This document shows positions 57,131 to 64,000 of a stretch of 64,000 bases of DNA, piece after piece. This stretch comes from Lasiosphaeris hirsuta (Eukaryota; Ascomycota; Sordariomycetes; Sordariales; Lasiosphaeriaceae). The position numbers and the translations under genes are program-made. The notes under the pieces were generated by a model. It ran no database searches. It worked only from the letters and a program-made list of their open reading frames with translations, and was not told the origin of the DNA. The stretch covers positions 893,172 through 957,171 of the forward strand of contig JAUKUA010000008.1 of the NCBI GenBank assembly GCA_030549175.1, in the 5' to 3' direction. How positions within the stretch are numbered: position 1 is the first letter of the stretch; the number at the start of each line of letters is the position of its first letter.

Positions 57131-57540
57131 TCAGTTCAAGTTGCCCTGTGCATCACTTATCTCCATCGCAAGAGCTACTAATTGAATTGCGGCTTGTCGG
57201 ATCAGAGGTATGTTATGTTCAAGTTGGAGAAAGAGGGGGTGGTATATAGGTGAGGACAACAGCACAAACATGCATTCGTTTGACTTCCTCCCGGACAAAC
57301 ATTCAGTTCGAGCTCTTTCTGTTGGAGGTGGTGCCCCATCTCGAGGGTGCGGAGCGTGCGATGCTGTCAGAGGCGGCGTATAGCGATAGGCGCCAAAGTC
57401 GATAGATTTGGACGGCTTAGGCTCGTCGAGCGGCATCCAGCCAGCGTCTTCCTGTATTCTGTCGAGCCATTGATACTGCTGGCGCAGGCGCCTTGCTTGA
57501 CGCCGTTTGCGCCGAAAACAGCTGGGAGTTTTTCTCCTAA
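57131..57540 (-). other. Open frame without a start, unknown
   Basis: A - strand frame from about 57540 to 57131 begins with a basic stretch (RRKRRQARRLRQQYQWLDRI) followed by QEDAGWMPLDEPKPSKSIDF and a Pro-rich part. No start, domain or splice structure is evident. It may be the end of a lost gene. Confidence 0.3.
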
Positions 57541-58036
57541 TTTACTTGAGGCGCCCTAATTGATGGTAAGAACGGATCGTCCAGCCCTGACTGCTGCTCG
57601 GGGGAGGGTGACACTACGTCTCGATGATTTGGCGCCACGTTGGAGATGGGGAGTAGGATGAAAATCTGCTGGTGTCCCTCATCTGTGCTGCTGTCCTGGT
57701 GTAAAGCTATAAGGCCTGGTGCTGGGTGTCAGACACTGATAACCCCCTTGCCCATCGTCGCTGTATGAATGGGATGACGTAACGGATCTTGAATGTAATA
57801 GATAACGATCACCTACCCTGCGTTACCTGTTTCTCCCACGTAGCTGTTCCTTTAATGTCCCTTAGGAGATTGTGAACCTTGTCGCGGTTGTCCTCCCGAG
57901 GCGATATCGCCGCTCGCTCGGCGGTGGTAGTCGTGGGAGTTTCACTCGGCGCGCCACGGGATCTCATACCGCCATTCAGGGCTGACTAGTCTTTAGCTTC
58001 TGCAGCCACCAATTTCCACACCCCCGAGGGGCTCCT

Positions 58037-58345
58037 AACTCTCATTCCCCGACCGATTGTAGTACAATCGGTTGAAAATTACACCAAAAGTGCTAGCCCC
58101 ACTTACTTGACATGGGGTAGAATCGGTTGAAATTTACTCGAGTATAATCGGATGACTTTTCTTCTAGTAAACTTAATAAAAGGTTGATGTATCGAAAGCT
58201 CCTAATTATAGTATCATACTATGTAAATTCTAACATCGTATGACTTATATATGGCTAGATAGTTGATGTTTAAGTTTGGGTATGTTTTAGGTGGTTTTGA
58301 TGGGGTAACCCCTTGTAATCTTAGCATTAAACCCCGTGTGTACAC
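58037..58345 (+). repeat. Subtelomeric repeat, copy A (most diverged)
   Basis: Shares ordered blocks with copies B and C: CTCATTCCC..., ACCAAAAGTGCT, CATGGGGTAGAA, AATAAAAGGTTGATGTATC, and, with copy B only, GGTGGTTTTGATGGGGTAAC and CTTAGCATTAAACCCCGT. Differences are dominated by C/T and G/A changes. Confidence 0.75.
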
Positions 58346-58427
58346 GTAGCCACCTATGCATACAGCTATCTCTACGTGTAGCTACTACAAAGCTACCTCT
58401 AAAAGCCTCAATACTAAGTCTTTATTT

Positions 58428-58830
58428 AGACAAGTATTATTATTAGTCGTACGACGGGTATGATACTTAAACATATACCGAATGTTAATAAATATCGCTA
58501 TGTCAAATGCTTTACTACGTCTTTATTTTAAAAGAATAGGTAGCTTGACAGGTAGCTACTTTACTTAATTAAAGGTTTTTTTTTCTCCTTTCCTCATTGG
58601 AAAAACTAGGTTGTTAGTCGTACGGTAGCTAAGGTACTTAAATATAGACCTAACGTTAATTAAAAACACTTAGTAAATTTCCTTACTACGCCCTCATTTA
58701 TGCGACGGGGAGATTTTCTACTTGGAAGCCTAGGCTTTTTTTTACTTTTTACTTTAGACGAGTATTATCATTGGTCATACGGCGGGTTTTTTTCCCTAAC
58801 GCCGGCTATAAATCAAGTATTTAAACATTA
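58428..58830 (+). repeat. AT-rich imperfect tandem repeats
   Basis: Three degenerate copies (starting near 58428, 58610 and 58752) share AGACAAGTATTATTATTAGT / AGACGAGTATTATCATTGGT, CGTACGACGGGT, and TACTTAAA ... AACGTTAAT blocks. Periods of about 140-180 bp. Confidence 0.5.
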
Positions 58831-58843
58831 AAAAATCACCCAT

Positions 58844-59180
58844 TGTGACACAGGCCAGCCCACGAAGGTCTGGGGTGTGACAACCACAAGGTGAGATATC
58901 AAATGAAGAGTCGGACTGCAGAGCTTTAACCTTTTTCTAACTCTCGACTCAACCGTTCAGCGAATCACCCCGACAATTGCTATTGGTTTAGTTCAGAGCT
59001 TTCACACGATGAACTTAGGGACTTGATCTTCGCAAGGCTAATAAGCACAAGGTCCGATTCAGAGGTTTAGAACAGAACGGTAAGGGAGTTAACTATCGCA
59101 ATGTAAAGTGGTAGAGAGCTAGGGAAAAGGAGGTTCAGGGAGATAGAATGATCCAACAGAAGATAAGACATAATACTTCA
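58844..59180 (+). repeat. LTR-like dispersed repeat, copy 2
   Basis: Begins TGTGACACAGG and is related block by block to the repeat at 27031. Located between subtelomeric repeat copies A and B. End not defined; sequence to 59560 has no gene. Confidence 0.45.
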
Positions 59181-59561
59181 TAGTTACAAGTCAGGAGAAA
59201 CAGAAGGGTTTACAAGGCTGTATTACCCCTTAGCTTCACTAAAGTTCAGCTGATAATCTTTCTAGGTTTGTCCAAAGAGAACTAGGAAGCTTCTTCCTCT
59301 CGAGGATCCATCGTAGAGTACCAACGCTACTTATGGGAAGCTATATATAAGATACAAAGATACCAAAATATCTAAAAGATCCTCCTAGCCGCCCGTCGGT
59401 CCCGAATCTCCTTTCTAGCCGCCCGTCTCTCACGCCTTATAAATCAGTGGCTATAAGCCAAGTAAAGCCGGCTTATTATACGTCGGTTTACGGCCGGTAT
59501 TAGTACTTATCTATATAACTCTAGCGGCATAGTGTCTATTACTACAAGTGTTCCTTCACGT

Positions 59562-59875
59562 CCTATCTCTCATTCCCAACCGGTTTGTAGTAGAAGCCGT
59601 TTAAAACCGTACCAAAAGTGCTGGACCCACATGTGTAGCATGGGGTAGAAGCCATTTACATCTTTACGAGTAGAAGCCATTTGGTTCTCCTTTGTCAAAT
59701 CTAATAAAAAGTAGATGCATCAAAAGCTCTCGTTCTCTACTTCCAACGTTACCAATTTCCCTGCCGTACGGCCAGTACGAAGGGAGATAATAGATATTGA
59801 AGTTTAGGTGTTATCCCGGGTAGTTTTGATAGGATAACCGCCTACCATCTTAGCATTAGACCCCGTATGCCACTA
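59562..59875 (+). repeat. Subtelomeric repeat, copy B
   Basis: About 190 bp are nearly identical to copy C (CATTCCCAACCGGTTTGTAG ... GTGCTGGACCCACATGTG ... CTCTCTACTTCCAA-like end); a further 120 bp are shared with copy A only. It is followed by a 19-bp C run at 59887-59905. Confidence 0.9.
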
Positions 59876-60059
59876 GCCCTCTAGCGCCCCCCCCCCCCCC
59901 CCCCCTCCTCTCTCCTACCTCCTTTAGTGCACACGCGAAAAACCTAATCTACACGACGGCTAATTCGTACTTGACACGGGTCGAATTAATACAGTATCGA
60001 CTTTCTAACCCTTACTCTTCCTCCTCCTCCTCCCTTTTAACATAGAACCTTTTACTCTC

Positions 60060-63000
60060 TTTCTCTCCTTTTACCTCCTTATCTATAAGCTATGTAAACG
60101 TACCATTTTAGGTGATAAGATTCCGACTTACCTTCGTACGATATACAAATCTATCCCGGCTCCTAAGAAGATAAAGATTATCAAAGCTTATAAAAGCTTA
60201 CTAACCCTTTGGAACAACTAGTAAGAGCTCCGGAACTTCCTTATCCTAAAGAAACCGATAGTAACTATTAACCTCCTCCAAGCTCCCTTACTAAATAAGT
60301 TTAAGTACGGCTCTTACTCGTATGTTACCTATAAGGTTCGGAATATATAAGAATACTATCGTATGATATATAACTAGGTCAACCTAAATAAAAAAGGCTA
60401 CTAAGTCAAAGAGGTATAACTATATGATATGCCATAGAGGTCGGATGTTCTATACTAACAGTTCTTCCATAGCCGATACGGCTTAATACTCTTCGAGGTT
60501 ATTCTTCCCGTATCGATATAACTAACGATCACATAATAACTTAATAATGATAATAAGCTTCTCTTACTCTTTTAGTCATAATATTTCTAACTTTAATATC
60601 ATACGACTATTATCTTTAAAGATAAGAGAAAGTTAATACCGTCTCCTTAACTTAATCGTATTAGTTAAGTAACCTATTTTACTGACTTAGAAACGAAGAA
60701 ACTTTATTATACGATATTACTTAGAGTAACTGACGGCTGGTTTTACGATAGGAAAAGAAGGCTTACTAAGGTATTAATTATTACTTAAGAAAGTTTATAT
60801 CGACTTATTTTAGAAGTGTAGAAAGTATACTTATATAAAGAGGCTAAGATCGCCGTGTTATTTAAGATTAATCGTAAAAACACGGTAGTAGTAAAGCCGA
60901 GTAAGCTATTTAAGTCCTATATAGAATATCGTATAATTAAGTAGTATATTAATATATAAAGAGTATATTAAGATATATCTTTTAGGTTTATGACTAGTAT
61001 AATAATAATAAGCCTATCGTAATATAGATAGTAAAGTAAACAAACTACTTTAAGACCCTATGTTAGCTTTTCTATTAGACTTCTTCTTATAATACGGCTA
61101 TATTATAATAGCTAAACCGGAATATATTAAACTTCCTTCTTACTTTTCTAAACTATTATATCTTAGACTTTATATACGATAGTTCTCTATTATCTATTAT
61201 AGTAATATTAGGTATATGGAAGGATAGAAAGTAAGTATAGTTATAAAACTATATCGGCTAGTTCTTTACCATAATAAAGGTTATAAAAATACTTATTATA
61301 TAGTAAAGCTAGTTAAAACTAACTAAGAGTAACTTAAACCGGCGGAGCCTATTTAACATTATATAGAAGAAGGTCTCTCGATTTTTTACTATCGTATATC
61401 TTAATAATTAGCTAACCCTTATAGATTAGATTTTCAACCTCTATACCTTCGGGTATAAGATCGTTATATAGACCCCCTCTAAAGGCCGGCTCTCGTTCGA
61501 CGGTAAGTAGATTACTTATTTCGATATTATATTCTAAATAAGTAACTTCATAAAAATGTTATATTATCTATCGGAGAGGTTAGCTATATAATAGCCGACT
61601 TCGTATTCTTAAATACGTTATATAACGAGATATTTCTCATTCCGTGGTATAAGCTCTTAGATAATATCTCTTAGGACTAGGTTAGTTACTTTTTTTTAAT
61701 AGACCTAAAGAACTAATAGATAGAGGGGTATAGTAACTAGGTACTAAACTATATCTTAAGAGTACTAAAGCTAAAGGTATAATAGTTATATAGTAATATT
61801 AGTCTTAATTATCATATAATAACCTTTAAAAAGTACCTAGAGAAGGTCGACGAGTTATAGAAACTTTTTCTTATTACTATATATCTATTAGGTAGGTAGC
61901 TTGTTTATATAATAAAGATACTTAGTCTTTAGTATTTTAATACGGCATTTAAAAGGTTTTGGAACATCTTTATTTAGAACTAGATAGTCGCCCTTATCGT
62001 ATGATATCATAAGTCGTATTTTACTAATAGGTAGCTTAAGATAATTTATCGCTTCTTATTATAGAAGTTAGGGACCTATATCGTATAATACCTATAGCTA
62101 ATCTTACTATTTTACTAAACGATCTAGGCTAGTATCGATAACGTCTTATAAGTCTCCTTATATCTATAGGATATACGTCTCGTATAAAGTGATACTATAC
62201 TTAATAAAGACATAGCCCGCTTTTAGATCTAGTCCTTAGATAAGATATGCTACCTACTTTAAAGATTTATTACTACGTTACTAAGTATAAAGATTAATAT
62301 CTCGGCATAGTATTATATCGTAATCGGTATAGGTTAACGGTACCTAAGTAAAGTATTCCCTCCTTCCTAGGTAAGACATAGAGAATAGTCGTATGACGAT
62401 ACCGACGACGACGACTCCGACGCCGAGCTAAATATAACACTAGACCTCTAGGCCGGCTACTTATCGTACATAGTAAGTTTATTATACGGTCGAATAGTAA
62501 CATAAGATAATTACGGAACTATACTATAGTATAAGTAATTTCATAAGGTCAGTATGTTTTAGTACCGGCTATTTTACTTTAGGTAGGAAGATACTATCTC
62601 CCTCCTAAAGGTCCGGATCGACCTGTTTGAGAAGGAACGGTCCCTCGTGTAATAAGCTCGATTTTAATAATTACGGGATACGGACTTAGTCAGACAGTTA
62701 GATATAATATTTCAAATACTTACGATAACCTTTTAAGATACCTAGTAAGCCGTTATCGATACTATCATACGAGATAACAGTCTTATCTTCTAGGTTACTG
62801 ATATAGGAAGCGGTAAAAGCGTGACGTTTTTACTACTAACATACTATATTCTAGACGGTATTACTATTATTATCGTTCTCTTCCTTACTCTATAGGAGGA
62901 CCTTTAGAAAAGGTATCGTATGATGTCGATCTAGTATAAGACTTAGTCTACTACCTCTGTCTAAACCGTTCCTATTATCTTAGTTACGCCCAAGACATTT

Positions 63001-63560
63001 TTTACTAAGTAATATCGAGAGTAGATAAACTACCTTCTTATACAATATAAGTTAGACCGGATAATATTTAACGAATATTATATTATCTTAGATAACTTAT
63101 ATAAATTTTACTTCTAACTTAAGGCTATTAAGGCCTCACTTCTTATACTAGGTACCTAACTAATCTTTCTCATAATAACACTACCTCCCTAAGATAAAGC
63201 CTAGCTATTTACGATATTACACCTCCATAAGAAGTAAGTAACTATTATACGATAAGATACTACGAGAAAGAATATTATTTATAAGGTTTAAAAAGTTAAT
63301 ACCTAGCTATAGATTAATACCCTAACCTCCCGAAATGTTAAGGTACAGCTCCGGCTAGTACCTAGGAAGAAGATTATCCTCTACTATTAAACGATTAATC
63401 ATATAGAGGAAATAACTTAACTACTTAACTATGGTACGTACCATAGTAAGATTACTAATATTAGAGAAAAAAGTAGTACTATATAGTAATAACTAAACTA
63501 TGAGAGACTTATCGTAAGTACTAGTACCTTAGAAGTAGGTATCGATATTTCTAACGTAGG
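60060..63560 (+). pseudogene. Telomere-linked RecQ-like helicase with DUF3505, RIP-mutated
   Basis: Very AT-rich, TpA-dense and full of stops, yet the + strand retains the order of a fungal telomere-linked helicase. 60093-60490: a DUF3505-like region (CKRTILGDKIPTYLRT, then KFKYGSYSYVTYKVRNI and VNLNKKGY, ending DVLY-QFFHSRYG), where the family's Cys pairs have become Tyr. 62750-63200, in a different frame: motif I DIGSGKSVTFLL (62803-62838), motif Ia ILDGITIIIVLFLTL, then IILVTPKTFFTK, motif II LDRIIFNEYYIIL (63052-63090; family DECH changed to NEYY, each step a transition) and motif III-like ITLPP. At least 20 in-frame stops. RecQ-like proteins unwind DNA; genes of this class lie next to telomeres in many fungi. 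This copy cannot encode a working enzyme. Confidence 0.85.
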
Positions 63561-63578
63561 TATAACAATCTACGTTAG

Positions 63579-63763
63579 CCTATCTCCCATTCCCAATCGG
63601 TTTGTAGTAGAAGCCGTTTAAAACCGCACCAAAAGTGCTGGACCCACATGTGTGGCATGGGGTAGAAGCTATTTACATCTTCACGAGTAGAAGCTATTTG
63701 GTTCTCCTTTGTCAAATCTAATAAAAAGTAGATGTATCAAAAGCTCTCGCTCTCTACTTCCAA
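63579..63763 (+). repeat. Subtelomeric repeat, copy C, truncated by telomere
   Basis: Nearly identical to the first 190 bp of copy B, but cut at CTACTTCCAA, where the telomere array begins; copy B continues with CGTTACCAATTTCCC. Confidence 0.92.
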
Positions 63764-64000
63764 GGGTTAGGGTTAGGGTTAGGGTTAGGGTTAGGGTTAG
63801 GGTTAGGGTTAGGGTTAGGGTTAGGGTTAGGGTTAGGGTTAGGGTTAGGGTTAGGGTTAGGGTTAGGGTTAGGGTTAGGGTTAGGGTTAGGGTTAGGGTT
63901 AGGGTTAGGGTTAGGGTTAGGGTTAGGGTTAGGGTTAGGGTTAGGGTTAGGGTTAGGGTTAGGGTTAGGGTTAGGGTTAGGGTTAGGGTTAGGTTAGGGT
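63764..64000 (+). repeat. Telomere, (TTAGGG)n
   Basis: About 39 uninterrupted TTAGGG units reading toward the chromosome end on the + strand, with a single TTAGG unit near the last bases. This fixes the window as a right chromosome end. Confidence 0.98.

Noticed and set aside
62294..62503. 69-codon open frame on the - strand in the AT-rich region
   Set aside because: Low-complexity Arg/Leu/Tyr composition produced by the mutated helicase sequence on the opposite strand.

Overview
The window is the end of a chromosome of a filamentous ascomycete (Pezizomycotina). The right end is a telomere of TTAGGG repeats reading 5'->3' on the + strand. Genes are interrupted by short spliceosomal introns (49-104 bp, GT...AG, several with CTAAC branch sites), and the families present (HET-domain proteins, DUF1857, H-type lectins, fasciclin, pepsin-like protease, giant ankyrin protein) are typical of such fungi. 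C-to-T/G-to-A type decay, rich in TpA and in-frame TAG/TAA stops, points to repeat-induced point mutation (RIP) or a similar process. I cannot name the species; nothing in the sequence excludes a Sordariomycete.

Layout. 1-15.7 kb: sparse, with an MBOAT-type membrane acyltransferase, a spliced DUF1857 gene, a seven-segment membrane protein and a spliced ubiquitin-like-domain gene, separated by decayed ORFs. 15.7-18.6 kb: two broken HET genes truncated tail to tail. 19.4-24.7 kb: the compact healthy core, with a large-ectodomain membrane protein, a membrane-anchored H-type lectin with three modules, and a secreted aspartic protease. 28.4-34.2 kb: a six-exon gene for an 1809-residue ankyrin protein with an N-terminal nucleotidyltransferase-like region. 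34.7-37 kb: relics of protein disulfide isomerase and an FG-GAP protein. 37.2-47.4 kb: a two-domain fasciclin protein (three exons), a membrane protein with a coding heptapeptide repeat, a single-pass sensor-like protein, a 972-bp inverted-repeat element and a coiled-coil protein.

47.6-64 kb is repeat-dominated: two Harbinger-like miniature elements (TAA target duplications), one abutting a 5'-truncated SWIB domain gene; three decayed copies of an unrecognised local gene family; one intact small secreted Cys-rich gene; then the subtelomere proper. The subtelomere has three copies of a repeat, an LTR-like repeat, and a heavily mutated telomere-linked helicase (DUF3505 plus RecQ-like motifs) transcribed toward the telomere. 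The last repeat copy is cut by the telomere itself.

The intact genes do not form an obvious single pathway. Most encode secreted, anchored or integral membrane products (lectin, protease, fasciclin, sensor-like protein, small Cys-rich protein), in keeping with a surface- and environment-facing subtelomeric gene set; HET and ankyrin genes add a self/non-self recognition flavour.
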